From positions 930,001 through 994,000 of the forward strand of contig CP031970.1 of NCBI GenBank assembly GCA_022354845.1: a DNA stretch of 64,000 nt, given 5' to 3'. The position numbers were made by a program, and so were the translations under genes. Origin of the DNA: Streptococcus suis (GTDB lineage: Bacteria; Bacillota; Bacilli; Lactobacillales; Streptococcaceae). The notes under the pieces are model-generated. The model did no database searches and had not been told where the DNA came from. It worked only from the letters and a program-made list of their open reading frames with translations. Positions 28,593 through 38,643 of the stretch are shown here, in pieces (position 1 is the stretch's first letter; every line of letters begins with the position of its first letter).

Positions 28593-30122
28593 TATTTGTT
28601 GTAGTTCTTCCAGTCCATTTCCAGTTAGTCGGTAGATTCTTTGACAAACTTCTTTCAAAAAACGTCTGTCGTGTGATACGCATACCAAACCACCTGGATA
28701 ATCGGCAAATAGTTGACGAATATATGGCTGAGAAGTAGGAGAGAAGTTTCGACTGGGTTCATCTAATAAGAGAAAATTGGCTTGATCAAGAACCATTTTT
28801 AACAAGAGTAACTTGGCTTTTTGTCCCCCTGAAAGTTCACAGATCCTGTGATGAACTTCTTGTCGTGTAAACTGCAGACTAGCTAGATGTGTCAAGATTA
28901 GTTGTTCCTGCTCACGATTGCCATTTTCCAATAAAAAATCAAGTGGAGTTTTAGACTCATCAAGGACTTCTGAATAGCGCTGGGGCATGTAGCCCAAGTT
29001 TATATCTGCTCGTTGCCGGAGTTCTTGATAGATTAGCTTTAGAAAACTGGATTTACCAATTCCATTTTGTCCAATGATGCCAATTTTCTCTTGTCCATTT
29101 AAGTTGAAATGGATATTGCTAACTAATTGCTGCTTGTCAACGTTCAATTGAAAGTTTTCTAAGTAAAGCACTTGCTTTCTAGCTGGTAGTGGTGAAATGT
29201 CTGAGAAGAAGAGGGAAATGGCATCTTCATGAAAAGGAACTTCTGTGAGATTTTTCTTCATTCTTTCATAGCGTTTTTCACGTGATAAGACATTCTTCAT
29301 TTTCTTGGCAATGAGCCGTCCCATAGTAGCATCATGCGTATTGAGCAAGGTATTGCGCACCTGTGACTTTTGTCGTAGGTGCTTATTCAAGGATTTGTCA
29401 AATTCTTTTTGGTCATTCCGAGCTTGTTGAACTTGTTTCTGATAGGCTTGTTGGCGCTTCTGTGCGTAGTCCTGATAGTCCAATTCTTCAACTTTGGTTT
29501 GAGCAAGTGATTTCTTTTTAACCGATTCTAGGTGAATGATTTTTGTAGCTGTTCTGCTAAGAAAGTCTTCATCGTGAGAAACAAATAGGATGGTCTTTGG
29601 GCTCGTGATGATATAGTTTTCAAGCCAAAGTAAGGTATCTAAATCCAAGTCATTGGACGGCTCATCCAGAAAAATCATATCAGAAGGAGTGGCTAGCTTT
29701 TTTATCAACTGAATTTTTAGTTTTTCTCCACCTGACAGGCTTTCAATCAATTGTTGACTGGCAAATCGCTCACTGTCAAACTGGAGCTGGTCAGCATAGA
29801 GGTAGAGTAGGCCGTAATCAATGTCGCTGTCCATGTCAGCGAAGAAGTAGTCGTTCATGGTTAACTCTGCTATTTCCAGTGGAAGACTTTGGGGAATATA
29901 GACTGGTGAGTGAAAATATCGGTGAATGCTGCCTGATTGAAGCAGGTAGTTGGCGACAACTGTTGAATCCATCAAGGTTAGTAATAGACTGGATTTTCCA
30001 TTTCCTTCTTCGCCGATGATGGCTATTTTATCGCCAGGGTTGACATTGAGATTCAGGTCGTGAACCAGATTTCGCAAATCTTTTTGATGGTCGAGGGATA
30101 GGTGATGAGTGGTTAGTAGCAT
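28590..30122 (-). CDS. ABC-F ribosome-protection-type ATPase
   Basis: Soluble twin-ATPase of 510 residues with no membrane domain. Domain 1: Walker A GEEGNGKSS, signature LSGGEKLK, Walker B MIFLDEPSNDLDL. A linker of about 80 charged residues follows (KRQQAYQKQVQQARNDQ...), the arm that enters the ribosome in this family. Domain 2: GQNGIGKSS, LSGGQKAK, LLLDEPSRNF. Size and linker match antibiotic-resistance ABC-Fs (Msr/Lsa/Vga-like), and an attenuation leader precedes it, see below. The drug class cannot be told. It is unlike the housekeeping EttA type in length and leader. Confidence 0.85.
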   Translation of the reverse strand: MLLTTHHLSLDHQKDLRNLVHDLNLNVNPGDKIAIIGEEGNGKSSLLLTLMDSTVVANYLLQSGSIHRYFHSPVYIPQSLPLEIAELTMNDYFFADMDSDIDYGLLYLYADQLQFDSERFASQQLIESLSGGEKLKIQLIKKLATPSDMIFLDEPSNDLDLDTLLWLENYIITSPKTILFVSHDEDFLSRTATKIIHLESVKKKSLAQTKVEELDYQDYAQKRQQAYQKQVQQARNDQKEFDKSLNKHLRQKSQVRNTLLNTHDATMGRLIAKKMKNVLSREKRYERMKKNLTEVPFHEDAISLFFSDISPLPARKQVLYLENFQLNVDKQQLVSNIHFNLNGQEKIGIIGQNGIGKSSFLKLIYQELRQRADINLGYMPQRYSEVLDESKTPLDFLLENGNREQEQLILTHLASLQFTRQEVHHRICELSGGQKAKLLLLKMVLDQANFLLLDEPSRNFSPTSQPYIRQLFADYPGGLVCVSHDRRFLKEVCQRIYRLTGNGLEELQQI

Positions 30123-30138
30123 AAGGCCTCCTTTATAA

Positions 30139-30169
30139 GAAAAAACACACTACCTATTTAGTAGTGTGT
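30139..30169 (-). terminator. Leader terminator of the ABC-F gene (attenuator)
   Basis: On the minus strand ACACACTAC and GTAGTGTGT close a stem followed by TTTTTT, only 17 bases before the ABC-F start codon. Its 5' arm and loop (30155-30165) are perfectly complementary to an upstream segment, which makes it a switchable attenuator. Confidence 0.85.
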
Positions 30170-30243
30170 CAAAACCTGCTCAAAAAGACCCTATTCATGG
30201 AATAGAGGGAGCAGAAAAATGGACGCAAGAAAACTACTAAATA
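30155..30243 (-). promoter_or_regulatory. Antiterminator pairing in ABC-F leader
   Basis: TATTTAGTAGT (minus strand, 30233-30243) is fully complementary to ACTACTAAATA (minus strand, 30155-30165), which forms part of the terminator stem and loop. Pairing of the two would melt the terminator. A second pairing, ATGGAC at the leader-peptide start with GTCCAT around 30220, links translation of the leader peptide to the choice between structures. Confidence 0.75.
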
Positions 30244-30264
30244 AGTATAGAACTTAAATTGAGT

Positions 30265-30282
30265 TTACTTGTTACTGTCCAT
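30265..30282 (-). CDS. ABC-F leader peptide MDSNK
   Basis: Five-codon frame ATG-GAC-AGT-AAC-AAG-TAA preceded by AAGGAGAA at ideal distance. It starts about 35 bases after the predicted transcription start and lies before the antiterminator. Stalling of a drug-bound ribosome here would free the antiterminator. This design is known for antibiotic-inducible ABC-F genes; drug induction here is inference. Confidence 0.7.
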   Translation of the reverse strand: MDSNK

Positions 30283-30310
30283 TTCTCCTTACCTCGCAAT
30301 ATCAATTTTT

Positions 30311-30344
30311 ATTATAGTGTATCATTTGTGTTGAGTTTTGTCAA
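30311..30344 (-). promoter_or_regulatory. Promoter of ABC-F leader
   Basis: TTGACA (30339-30344) is 17 bases from TACACT (30316-30321), itself preceded by TG. A better -10, TATAAT (30311-30316), lies 22 bases from the -35. Either gives a start of transcription close to 30300. Confidence 0.7.
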
Positions 30345-30451
30345 TTTTTCAAGAGATAGTCAGCAAGACGAATGATTGGTCGTAGGTGACTACTTGTTGA
30401 AAAATAATGAAAATAATTCATAGATAGGTTGTTACTTTTTTCCCTAACCTG

Positions 30452-30460
30452 TGCTATAAT
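30452..30460 (+). promoter_or_regulatory. Extended -10 upstream of lctP
   Basis: TGCTATAAT at 30452-30460 forms an extended -10; TTGTTA at 30429-30434 is 20 bases upstream and a weak -35. The long leader (about 105 bases) before lctP shows no obvious operator. Confidence 0.5.
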
Positions 30461-30572
30461 ACACACAATGTTAGGTTTCTTTTTGCTTAATCAAAGTGGT
30501 TAGGTATGATGTAGAGCTGACAGATGATTCAAATCTTTGGTTTGAAAATAAATAGGGAAATGAAAAAAATTT

Positions 30573-32144
30573 ATGGATATCTTTTTAAGTGTCTTACCCA
30601 TTGTTGTCTTGATTTTTCTGATGATAAAATTGAGGGTAGCAGCGAATTATGCCTTGCCAGCGATAGCAGGTTTGGTTTATTTGATTTTGCTTGTCTATTT
30701 CAAAACTGACTTTGCTTTACTAAATTCAGGTCTGGTGACAGGTTTTTGGGCAACTCTGACGCCTATTACCGTCATTATGGGAGCCGTGTTATTTAATAAT
30801 TTTCAACAGAAAACAGGAAATCAGTCGATTATCAATAGGTGGATGTCTGGTTTGACTCCGAATCCTGTTGCACAAATGATGATTATTGGCTATGCCTTTG
30901 CTTTTATGGTTGAAGGAGCTTCTGGTTTTGGAACTCCAGCTGCAATTGCTGCACCCATTTTAATTGCCTTAGGATTTGAGCCTATAAAAGTTGTCATTGC
31001 AGTATTGATTTTTAACTCCATACCGGTTTCATTCGGTGCGGTTGGAACACCTACTTGGTTTGGTTTTGGAGCATTGGGGTTGACGAGTCAGCAGATAGGG
31101 GAACTTGGTTTTAAAGCCTCTCTTGTTCATTTAGCTGCTGGATTGGTTATTCCAATTATTGCTTTAAGGTATGTGTTCAGCTGGAAACAGATTAAAGAAA
31201 ATCTTCTTTTTGTTTATTTGACAGTATTTTCATGTGCACTTCCAATGACACTTCTGGCAACTATAAACTATGAGTTTCCTTCCTTAATCGGGGGTGCAAT
31301 TGGTTTTCTTATTTCCATTTTATTGGCTAAGAAAAAAATTGGATTAAGCAAATTTGATACGAGCATTTCTGAGCTCGAACCTGTGAATCTGAACGAATTA
31401 TTTAAGGCCCTATTACCTTTAATTAGTCTGGTGCTTATCTTAGTTGTGACACGGGTTCCTCAATTAGGAATTAAGGCCTTGATGAGGACAGATTCTATCT
31501 TGTTTAAGTCTAATCTTGGCTTTGCAGATTTGGAAGTAACAAAGGCTTTAAAAATCACTTTGACCAATGTGTTTGGTACGAGTTCCAGCGAATCGTTTGA
31601 ACTGCTGTATGCTCCAGCATTTATCCCATTCTTCCTTATCGTTTTTATGTTATCTTGGTTGTATCCAAGTATGAAAGGGAATGTTTGGAGAACAATTGGA
31701 CAAACAGCTCATCAAGTTGCAGAACCATTCTTTGCTCTTCTTGGAGGGGTGACCATGGTGAAATTTATGTTACTAAATGGTGACAATTCCATGGTCTCTA
31801 TTATTGGTATATCTCTTGCGGCAGCTACAGGACCATTCTGGGGGTTGTTTGCTTCTTATCTCGGTGCAATTGGTGCATTTTTCTCAGGATCCGCTACCAT
31901 TTCCAACCTGATCTTTGGAGGAGTTCAGCAGTCAATTGCTACTCAGACGGGGCTAAATATGACTAGTATTTTGGCAATGCAATCAGTTGGTGGGGCAATG
32001 GGCAATATGACTTGTATCAATAACATCATTGCAGCGTCTTCGGTATCTGGTGTTCGTCGCCAGGAAGGCTATATTATGCAGAAGACAGCAATCCCAATGT
32101 TTGTTTATGGAATTATCGCAGCACTGATTGGACTACTTTTATAA
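30573..32144 (+). CDS. lctP: L-lactate permease
   Basis: Lactate/H+ symporter of the LctP family, 523 residues, about twelve to fourteen membrane spans. Motifs include FMVEGASGFGTPAAIAAP near residue 110 and FSGSATISNLIFGG near 435, both typical. The ATG at 30573 has AGGG/GAAATGAAA upstream and fixes a normal N-terminus (MDIFLSVLPIV). Monocistronic. With ldh in the same window the cell can both make and move lactate. Confidence 0.93.
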   Translation: MDIFLSVLPIVVLIFLMIKLRVAANYALPAIAGLVYLILLVYFKTDFALLNSGLVTGFWATLTPITVIMGAVLFNNFQQKTGNQSIINRWMSGLTPNPVAQMMIIGYAFAFMVEGASGFGTPAAIAAPILIALGFEPIKVVIAVLIFNSIPVSFGAVGTPTWFGFGALGLTSQQIGELGFKASLVHLAAGLVIPIIALRYVFSWKQIKENLLFVYLTVFSCALPMTLLATINYEFPSLIGGAIGFLISILLAKKKIGLSKFDTSISELEPVNLNELFKALLPLISLVLILVVTRVPQLGIKALMRTDSILFKSNLGFADLEVTKALKITLTNVFGTSSSESFELLYAPAFIPFFLIVFMLSWLYPSMKGNVWRTIGQTAHQVAEPFFALLGGVTMVKFMLLNGDNSMVSIIGISLAAATGPFWGLFASYLGAIGAFFSGSATISNLIFGGVQQSIATQTGLNMTSILAMQSVGGAMGNMTCINNIIAASSVSGVRRQEGYIMQKTAIPMFVYGIIAALIGLLL

Positions 32145-32150
32145 AATTAT

Positions 32151-32176
32151 AAACCTCATGAAAATGAGGTTTTTAT
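32151..32176 (+). terminator. Terminator of lctP
   Basis: AAACCTCAT-gaaa-ATGAGGTTTTTAT, eight-bp stem with T-run, 7 bases after the lctP stop. Confidence 0.85.
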
Positions 32177-32266
32177 GTTTGTGAATTAATCCATCAATAA
32201 AATGATGTCGTTCGATAGCAGATTGTGATAAAATGGAAAAAAATATTACTTGCTAAGGGGAAAAAT

Positions 32267-32758
32267 GTGGCTATAGAGGGAGTGGAACAACCGAAACTAT
32301 TAGAAATCAACAAGTATCTTCGGTAAAGAAAATATGATGGATATCATGATTTTGCTTTGATATGGCATCAAGATTTGGAATTGGTCTGGCTCATTGATTG
32401 GGATGAGGAAGTTTATAGTGTGGACTTGCTTAATCGTATGTATGGCTATTTACCAAAAAATGGAGAGTGCTATTTTATTGAAATCCTTGAAGATGGGAAG
32501 TATCAACCAATAGGTGATGTGACTCTTTTTAAAGATGATTTTGCTATTGCCATTGGAGACAGGAGGTATTGGAAAAAAGGGATTGGGACTAAGGTGTTAC
32601 ATCGAATGATCGAGCGTGCAAGGGAAGTGGGGCTTGAGGAAATACTTGTCAAAGAAATCTATGACTGGAATACAGGTTCTCGTAAGCTATTTGAGAAATG
32701 TGGCTTTGAAGCTGTTGAAAAGACACAGAAAGGTTGGTCCTATAGGTTAATAGTATGA
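32267..32758 (+). pseudogene. GNAT acetyltransferase with in-frame stop
   Basis: From GTG 32267, behind AAGGGG, the frame reads 19 codons (AIEGVEQPKLLEINKYLR), then TAA at 32324-32326, then continues in the same frame with RKYDGYHDFALIWHQDLELVWLID to the end. The peptide before the stop matches the expected N-terminus (LRxRKYDG) of this GNAT group, so TAA most likely replaced a Leu codon such as TTA. The acetyl-CoA site is seen as RRYWKKGIGTKVL, and the C-terminus is complete. A truncated 133-residue product from TTG 32357 remains possible but would lack the first strand and helix. The stop overlaps the next gene (ATGA). Confidence 0.75.
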
Positions 32759-33249
32759 AGAAAGTAATGATTATTGGTTGCCCTGGTTCTGGAAAATCGA
32801 CCTTTTCACTGAAATTGAAAGAAATTACAGGACTGCCCCTCTATCATTTGGATCAGTTAAACTGGTTATCGGACAAGACAACAGTTGCTAGGGAAGTTTT
32901 TCAAGCTCGTCAAGAAGAAGTATTAAGGCAAGAAGAGTGGATTGTCGATGGTAATTATGGGGGGACTTATGAACTTCGAATGGCGGCTTGTGATACGATA
33001 CTATTTTTAGATTATCCAGAAGCAGTTTGCGTGGAGGGGCTATACAGTCGTGTTGGCAAACCGAGAGTGGATATGCCATGGGTTGAGATGACTGTCGATG
33101 AAGAATTATTAGAGTTTGTAAAGAATTTTCGAACGCAGGTTCACCCAAATATTTTTAATCTGCTTTCCGTTTATAAGGACAAGGAAATTTTTATATTTTC
33201 ATCCAGAAAAGAGGCTAACTATTTTTTGAAGCAAATCAAAAAACCTTGA
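32755..33249 (+). CDS. P-loop NTPase, FlaR-like 'topology modulation' family
   Basis: 164-residue adenylate-kinase-like P-loop protein. Walker A is GCPGSGKST at residues 8-16, and YHLDQLNW and WIVDGNYGGTYELR follow, typical for the FlaR-like family. Its substrate is unknown and the topology name is historical. Coupled to the broken GNAT gene by a four-base overlap. A terminator spans its stop codon. Confidence 0.85.
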   Translation: MKKVMIIGCPGSGKSTFSLKLKEITGLPLYHLDQLNWLSDKTTVAREVFQARQEEVLRQEEWIVDGNYGGTYELRMAACDTILFLDYPEAVCVEGLYSRVGKPRVDMPWVEMTVDEELLEFVKNFRTQVHPNIFNLLSVYKDKEIFIFSSRKEANYFLKQIKKP

Positions 33250-33268
33250 CGCAAGTCAAGGCTTTTCG
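33244..33268. terminator. Bidirectional terminator between flaR-like gene and glnQ
   Basis: CCTTGAC-gcaa-GTCAAGG with a T-run (TTTTTT on the minus strand, CTTTTC on the plus strand). It mainly ends the glnPQ transcript and overlaps the facing stop codon. Confidence 0.85.
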
Positions 33269-33274
33269 TTTAGC

Positions 33275-34015
33275 TTACACGTTCAAGACCTTATCTAGGA
33301 AGTCCTTGAGACGTGGATGTTGTGGGTTGTCGAAGATTTGTTCAGGTGTACCATCTTCAAGGAATTCTCCGCCATCTGTAAAGATAACGCGGTTAGCAAC
33401 CTTGCGAGCAAAGCCCATTTCGTGAGTAACAATCAACATGGTCATACCTTGCTCAGCCAAGTCTTTCATTACGTTAAGTACGTCTCCGACCATTTCAGGG
33501 TCAAGAGCAGAAGTTGGTTCATCAAAGAGCATGATATCTGGGTTCATTGCAAGCGCACGGGCAATAGCTACACGTTGTTTTTGGCCACCAGATAAGCTAT
33601 TTGGCATGGCATCACGTTTGTCTGATAAACCGACTTTCTCCAACAATTCCATTCCAACTTTTTCAGCTTCTGTTTTATCCAAAAGCTTGTGTTCAATAGG
33701 GGCAAATGTGATATTGTCCAGAACTGTCATGTGTGGGAAGAGGTTAAAGTGTTGGAATACCATTCCGATATTTGAACGAAAGGCATCAGCATCCGTTTTA
33801 GGATCTGTTAAATCATGATCATCAACTGTTACCTGGCCGCTTGTGATGGTCTCCAGTAAGTTCATTGTGCGGAGGAAGGTTGATTTACCAGAACCAGAAG
33901 GGCCGATAATACACACAACGTCACCTTCATAGAATTTTGTGGTTATTCCTTTTAACACTTCATTAGATCCATAAGACTTATGGAGATCATGTATATTGAT
34001 TTTTAATTGAGCCAT
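33275..34015 (-). CDS. glnQ: Amino acid ABC transporter ATPase
   Basis: 246-residue ATPase of the polar amino acid uptake family. Walker [10 protein letters not shown], signature LSGGQKQR, Walker [16 protein letters not shown]-loop VTHEMGFAR. It shares a base with the stop of the fused permease gene (start at 34015), so the two are coupled. Works with the fused receptor-permease to import glutamine/glutamate or related amino acids. Confidence 0.95.
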   Translation of the reverse strand: MAQLKINIHDLHKSYGSNEVLKGITTKFYEGDVVCIIGPSGSGKSTFLRTMNLLETITSGQVTVDDHDLTDPKTDADAFRSNIGMVFQHFNLFPHMTVLDNITFAPIEHKLLDKTEAEKVGMELLEKVGLSDKRDAMPNSLSGGQKQRVAIARALAMNPDIMLFDEPTSALDPEMVGDVLNVMKDLAEQGMTMLIVTHEMGFARKVANRVIFTDGGEFLEDGTPEQIFDNPQHPRLKDFLDKVLNV

Positions 34016-36216
34016 TATTTACCTCCTTTTTCAAGTTTACGAGCTAAGCGTGTTAAGAGTGTAATCACTACCAAATAGATGATAGCAAGAATTGCATACA
34101 TACGGAATGACTGATAGTTACGTGCAATAATAATTTTACCTGCTTGGAAAAGTTCTACGAGACCGATAGCAGAGATAATAGTTGTATCTTTCAATGTGAT
34201 TACAAACTGGTTAATGAAGTTTGGTAGCATGATTTTACCTGCCTGTGGCAAGATAATCTTACGCATGGTTGTTCCGTAAGAAATACCCAAGCTACGAGAG
34301 GCTTCCATTTGACCTACTGGGACTGCTTGAATACCACCTCGAACAATCTCTGCAATATAGGCACCAGAGTTGAGGGATAGGGCAATGGTACCAGCTACAA
34401 AGTCATTGATTGGTGACTGCTGTCCAGTGACGGATTCGATTAAGTTTGGAATACCCCAGAAAATGAAAGCGGCAACAATCATCAAAGGAATACCACGAAC
34501 AACATCGACAAATACAGATGCAATAACACGGAGTGACTTAACTGGACTTACAGCAAACATACCGAAGATAACACCAATGATAATGGCAATTGCAAATGAA
34601 AGCAAGGCAAGTCCAACTGTGATACCTAAACCAGACAAGAGCTGACCGTAGTTGTTTTTCAAAAGTCCAATGATAGTAGTTTCATCTACTGTTGAAGTCG
34701 TAGCACTTGTTTCTTCTGTTGAGTTGAAATATTTGTTTAGAATTTCATCATATTTGCCTGATTCAACCAAGGAAGCTAAGCCATTGTTAAACATTTCAAT
34801 CAATTCTGGGTTAGCCCCTTTTTTGACCGCAAATCCGTATTCACCAGATTTTTCACCTGGAATTGGTGTCGCAAAGTCGCGTCCTTGTTGGATGGCATAG
34901 AGAAGAACAGCTTCATCATCCATAAGAGCATCAATTGAACCAGAATTTAAACTATCATACATTCCAGAAGCTTCATCAAATGCTTTCAAAGTATAGCCAT
35001 ATTTGTCTTTGTTGCTCTCTAAGAATGTATATGAGGCTGTACCATTTTTAGCGCCGACTGTTTTTCCTTTTAGGTCTTCATAGGAAGCAATATCGCTACC
35101 ATTTTTTACGGCAAGTAAGATATTTGAAGAATAGTAGGCATCAGAGAAGTCAAAGATTTTTTTACGAGCATCTGTAATAGACATACCGGCGATAACAGCA
35201 TCTGCTTGTCCAGCTTGGACAGCATTTAAGGCAGCATCGAAACCTGGGTTTTGAATGGTGATAGTAAATCCTTGTTGCTCAGCAATGGCTTTGATCAATT
35301 CCATATCAATCCCAACATATTTGCCGGATTCATCTTGGTATTCAAATGGTGCAAATGATGAGTCAGCAACAATGGTATAGCTTGATTTTACAGGTGTAGC
35401 TTTAGCAGTGACACTTCCTGTAAGGTTTAATCGAGAAGAGTAATCCGTACTTTCAGAAGAATCAGATGAACCGAACCATTTATTCATGATGGTTTCATAG
35501 GTACCATCTTCTTTCATTTCAGCCAGAGCTTTATTAAAATCATCCACTAGGTATTCGTATTTGCTATCTTTTTTAACGGAGAAACCAAATGACCCAATTG
35601 GTTCACCAGGTATATCTAAACTTAGATCTTGACCTTGTTGGATAGCATATTGAATAACCGCTTCGTCATCCATTACAGCATTAACAGAGCCAGTCGCTAA
35701 GCTATTGTACATCAAATCGCCAGTATCAAAGGTTTTGATTGAAAAACCATACTTGTTTTTATTTTCTTCTAAGAATGTTTGTGAAGTTGTACCGTTTTTT
35801 ACACCTACGGTTTTGCCTTTCAAATCTTCATAAGACGAAATTTTGTTTGCTTTTGTTGTTGCAACAATAATCTTTGTATCAAAATATGGATCTGAGAATG
35901 TAAAGACTTGTTTACGGGCTTCAGTGATGGTGGTTCCTGCCATCAAGGCATCGGCAGAACCAGACTGAACAGCATTGACTGCAGCATCAAATCCTGGAAA
36001 ACTTTGATTCATTTTCCAGCCAGAACGTTTAGCAACTTCGTTGATAATATCAACGTCTAATCCTTTATAAACTTGGTCTGAGTCCTTAAACTCGAATGGG
36101 GCATAAGCATTGTCAAATACGATATCAATTGTATCATCTGCTTTGACACCAGTAAAAACAAAGAATACTGGCAGAATACCTGCCAATAGCATGAGTAATT
36201 TTTTCTTCATTTTCAT
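34015..36216 (-). CDS. glnP: Fused amino acid ABC transporter: two receptor domains plus permease
   Basis: 733 residues: signal peptide (1-26, ending GVKA), first type-3 substrate-binding domain (about 28-250), second one (about 275-495), then a permease domain with membrane spans (about 525-733, motif [14 protein letters not shown] as coupling helix). The receptors are tandem paralogues: both carry PFEF/PFEY, PGFDAAxNAVQxG, DDEAV and Gx[11 protein letters not shown] blocks. This is the GlnPQ architecture of lactic acid bacteria, where the two receptor domains differ in affinity for Gln, Asn and Glu. Dimeric with four receptor domains per transporter. Starts at 36216 with AAGGAG upstream. Confidence 0.94.
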   Translation of the reverse strand: MKMKKKLLMLLAGILPVFFVFTGVKADDTIDIVFDNAYAPFEFKDSDQVYKGLDVDIINEVAKRSGWKMNQSFPGFDAAVNAVQSGSADALMAGTTITEARKQVFTFSDPYFDTKIIVATTKANKISSYEDLKGKTVGVKNGTTSQTFLEENKNKYGFSIKTFDTGDLMYNSLATGSVNAVMDDEAVIQYAIQQGQDLSLDIPGEPIGSFGFSVKKDSKYEYLVDDFNKALAEMKEDGTYETIMNKWFGSSDSSESTDYSSRLNLTGSVTAKATPVKSSYTIVADSSFAPFEYQDESGKYVGIDMELIKAIAEQQGFTITIQNPGFDAALNAVQAGQADAVIAGMSITDARKKIFDFSDAYYSSNILLAVKNGSDIASYEDLKGKTVGAKNGTASYTFLESNKDKYGYTLKAFDEASGMYDSLNSGSIDALMDDEAVLLYAIQQGRDFATPIPGEKSGEYGFAVKKGANPELIEMFNNGLASLVESGKYDEILNKYFNSTEETSATTSTVDETTIIGLLKNNYGQLLSGLGITVGLALLSFAIAIIIGVIFGMFAVSPVKSLRVIASVFVDVVRGIPLMIVAAFIFWGIPNLIESVTGQQSPINDFVAGTIALSLNSGAYIAEIVRGGIQAVPVGQMEASRSLGISYGTTMRKIILPQAGKIMLPNFINQFVITLKDTTIISAIGLVELFQAGKIIIARNYQSFRMYAILAIIYLVVITLLTRLARKLEKGGK

Positions 36217-36413
36217 ACTCCTTCTATATATTATATAAAATAACTTACCTAGTATATCATATTGTCAGAATTATTGCAAAATGAACGCCTTTTCTAATGT
36301 TATATCTTCTTACATATATGGTAGTTTTTCATTGAAAAAATAACTTATTTTTCTTCGTTTCATTCAGATGTCTTTTTTTATTTAATAGGAAGAACTTGTG
36401 ATAGAATAAGGGT

Positions 36414-38399
36414 ATGATAAATCGAAATACTGAAAACAAATTTAAACTTGTATCTAAATACTCACCGTCTGGTGACCAGCCCCAAGCCATTGAAACCTTG
36501 GTTGATAACATCGAGGGGGGCGAAAAAGCCCAGATTCTCATGGGGGCGACTGGTACGGGTAAGACCTACACCATGAGCCAGGTCATTGCCCGTGTCAATA
36601 AGCCCACTCTAGTCATCGCCCACAACAAGACTCTAGCTGGTCAGCTCTACAGCGAGTTTAAGGAATTCTTCCCAGAAAATGCGGTCGAATACTTCGTATC
36701 TTACTATGATTACTACCAGCCAGAAGCCTATGTACCATCTAGCGATACCTATATCGAGAAGGACAGTTCGGTTAATGATGAGATTGACAAACTCCGTCAC
36801 TCAGCGACGTCAGCTCTTCTCGAACGAAATGATGTCATCGTTGTGGCTTCGGTTTCCTGTATCTACGGTTTGGGATCGCCCAAGGAATATTTAGATAGCG
36901 TGGTTAGTCTGCGACCCGGCCAGGAGATTTCCCGGGACCAGTTGCTCAATTCCTTGGTAGATATCCAGTTTGAGCGCAATGACATCGACTTCCAACGGGG
37001 ACGCTTCCGTGTACGTGGAGATGTGGTGGAGATTTTCCCAGCTTCTCGTGATGAACACGCCTTCCGTGTGGAGTTTTTCGGGGATGAAATTGACCGCATT
37101 CGTGAGATTGAAAGCCTGACAGGTAAGGTTTTGGGCGATGTGGACCACTTGGCGATTTTCCCTGCCACCCACTTCATGACCAACGATGACCATTTGGAAA
37201 CGGCTATTGCCAAGATTCAGGCGGAGCTGGAAGAGCAGCTCAAGGTCTTTGAGGCAGAAGGAAAACTCTTAGAAGCTCAGCGATTGAAACAACGGACCGA
37301 GTATGACATCGAGATGCTTCGGGAAATGGGTTACACCAACGGAGTTGAGAACTATTCACGACACATGGACGGGCGAAGCGAGGGCGAGCCTCCATATACT
37401 CTGCTGGACTTTTTCCCTGAAGACTACCTGATTATGATTGACGAGAGCCACATGACCATGGGGCAGATTAAGGGGATGTACAATGGTGACCGCTCACGCA
37501 AGGAGATGTTGGTCAACTATGGTTTCCGCCTCCCGAGTGCACTGGATAATCGTCCGCTGCGCAGGGAAGAATTTGAGAGCCATGTCCACCAGATTGTCTA
37601 TGTATCTGCGACGCCGGGTGACTATGAAATGGAGCAGACCGATACCGTTGTCGAGCAGATCATTCGGCCGACAGGGCTTTTGGATCCAGAAGTGGAAGTC
37701 CGTCCAACTATGGGCCAAATGGATGACCTTTTAGGTGAAATCAATGCCCAAGTTGACAAAGGTGAGCGGACCTTTATCACTACCCTGACCAAGAAAATGG
37801 CAGAGGACTTGACCGACTACTTGAAAGAAATGGGTGTCAAGGTCAAGTATATGCACTCGGACATCAAGACCTTGGAGCGTACGGAGATTATTCGTGATTT
37901 GCGCTTGGGTGTCTTTGATGTCTTGATAGGGATTAACTTGCTTCGTGAAGGGATTGACGTTCCAGAAGTCAGTCTGGTGGCTATTCTAGATGCTGACAAG
38001 GAAGGCTTCCTCCGTAATGAACGGGGGCTCATCCAGACAATCGGTCGGGCAGCTCGTAATTCTGAAGGTCATGTAATTATGTATGCGGACAAGGTTACCG
38101 AGTCTATGCGCAAGGCTATGGAAGAAACAGCCCGCCGCCGTCAAATCCAGATGGCTTATAATGAAGAACATGGTATTATCCCACAAACTATCAAGAAGGA
38201 AATCCGTGACCTGATTAGCGTAACCAAAGCTGTTACTCAGGACAAGGAAGAAGTGGTGGACTTCAATGCCCTCAACAAAGATGAACGCAAGGCTATGATC
38301 AAGAAACTGGAAGGTCAAATGCAGGAAGCGGCAGAAGTGCTTGACTTTGAACTGGCAGCCCAGATTCGTGATATGGTCATTGAATTGAAAAATTTATAG
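36414..38399 (+). CDS. uvrB: Excinuclease ABC subunit B
   Basis: Nucleotide-excision repair helicase-like subunit. 661 residues, normal length. Walker A GATGTGKT near 44. The beta-hairpin [20 protein letters not shown] inserts between the DNA strands. DESHMTMGQ and motifs QTIGRAARN near 543 are present, and a C-terminal UVR motif ([18 protein letters not shown]) contacts UvrC. ATG 36414 follows AAGGG. The base composition is clearly richer in G+C than its neighbours, see findings. Promoter TAGAAT lies just upstream. Confidence 0.97.
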   Translation: MINRNTENKFKLVSKYSPSGDQPQAIETLVDNIEGGEKAQILMGATGTGKTYTMSQVIARVNKPTLVIAHNKTLAGQLYSEFKEFFPENAVEYFVSYYDYYQPEAYVPSSDTYIEKDSSVNDEIDKLRHSATSALLERNDVIVVASVSCIYGLGSPKEYLDSVVSLRPGQEISRDQLLNSLVDIQFERNDIDFQRGRFRVRGDVVEIFPASRDEHAFRVEFFGDEIDRIREIESLTGKVLGDVDHLAIFPATHFMTNDDHLETAIAKIQAELEEQLKVFEAEGKLLEAQRLKQRTEYDIEMLREMGYTNGVENYSRHMDGRSEGEPPYTLLDFFPEDYLIMIDESHMTMGQIKGMYNGDRSRKEMLVNYGFRLPSALDNRPLRREEFESHVHQIVYVSATPGDYEMEQTDTVVEQIIRPTGLLDPEVEVRPTMGQMDDLLGEINAQVDKGERTFITTLTKKMAEDLTDYLKEMGVKVKYMHSDIKTLERTEIIRDLRLGVFDVLIGINLLREGIDVPEVSLVAILDADKEGFLRNERGLIQTIGRAARNSEGHVIMYADKVTESMRKAMEETARRRQIQMAYNEEHGIIPQTIKKEIRDLISVTKAVTQDKEEVVDFNALNKDERKAMIKKLEGQMQEAAEVLDFELAAQIRDMVIELKNL

Positions 38400-38401
38400 A
38401 G

Positions 38402-38608
38402 TTTGATTGGCATTTTAAACACAGCATCAATGGATTGGTCCGCAATTTTTTGGATCGTCAATACGGTGTGGTGACAGATGAGTTAGTTGGAAAATAACTT
38501 TATTTTATCTTTCAAGGCTCTGCTCCGACACAAGAAGTGTTAGAGATGGGGATTATACTATGTGTCGCTATGCGGGGCTTTATGGAATGGATTATCTGGG
38601 AATGGTGA
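38402..38608 (+). pseudogene. Gene remnant with one in-frame stop, family not recognised
   Basis: The frame from 38402 reads coding-like sequence (HFKHSINGLVRNFLDR, YGVVTDELVGK), a TAA at 38495-38497, then LYFIFQGSAPTQEVLEMG and a hydrophobic end (GFMEWIIWEW) with a natural stop at 38606-38608. It has no start or ribosome site. It looks like the C-terminal part of a lost membrane-associated protein, joined just after uvrB. This rests only on the coding look of the peptide. Confidence 0.4.
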
Positions 38609-38614
38609 ATAGCT

Positions 38615-38643
38615 AAAAAACTAGACAGCGCGTCTAGTTTTTT
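38615..38643. terminator. Bidirectional terminator
   Basis: AAAAAACTAGAC-agcgc-GTCTAGTTTTTT, 12-bp stem with A/T arms. It ends the LysR-like gene; the last codons of that gene lie in the stem. Confidence 0.85.

Noticed and set aside
30524..30709. 61-codon frame overlapping the start of lctP
   Set aside because: It lies largely in the lctP gene in another frame and has no ribosome site.
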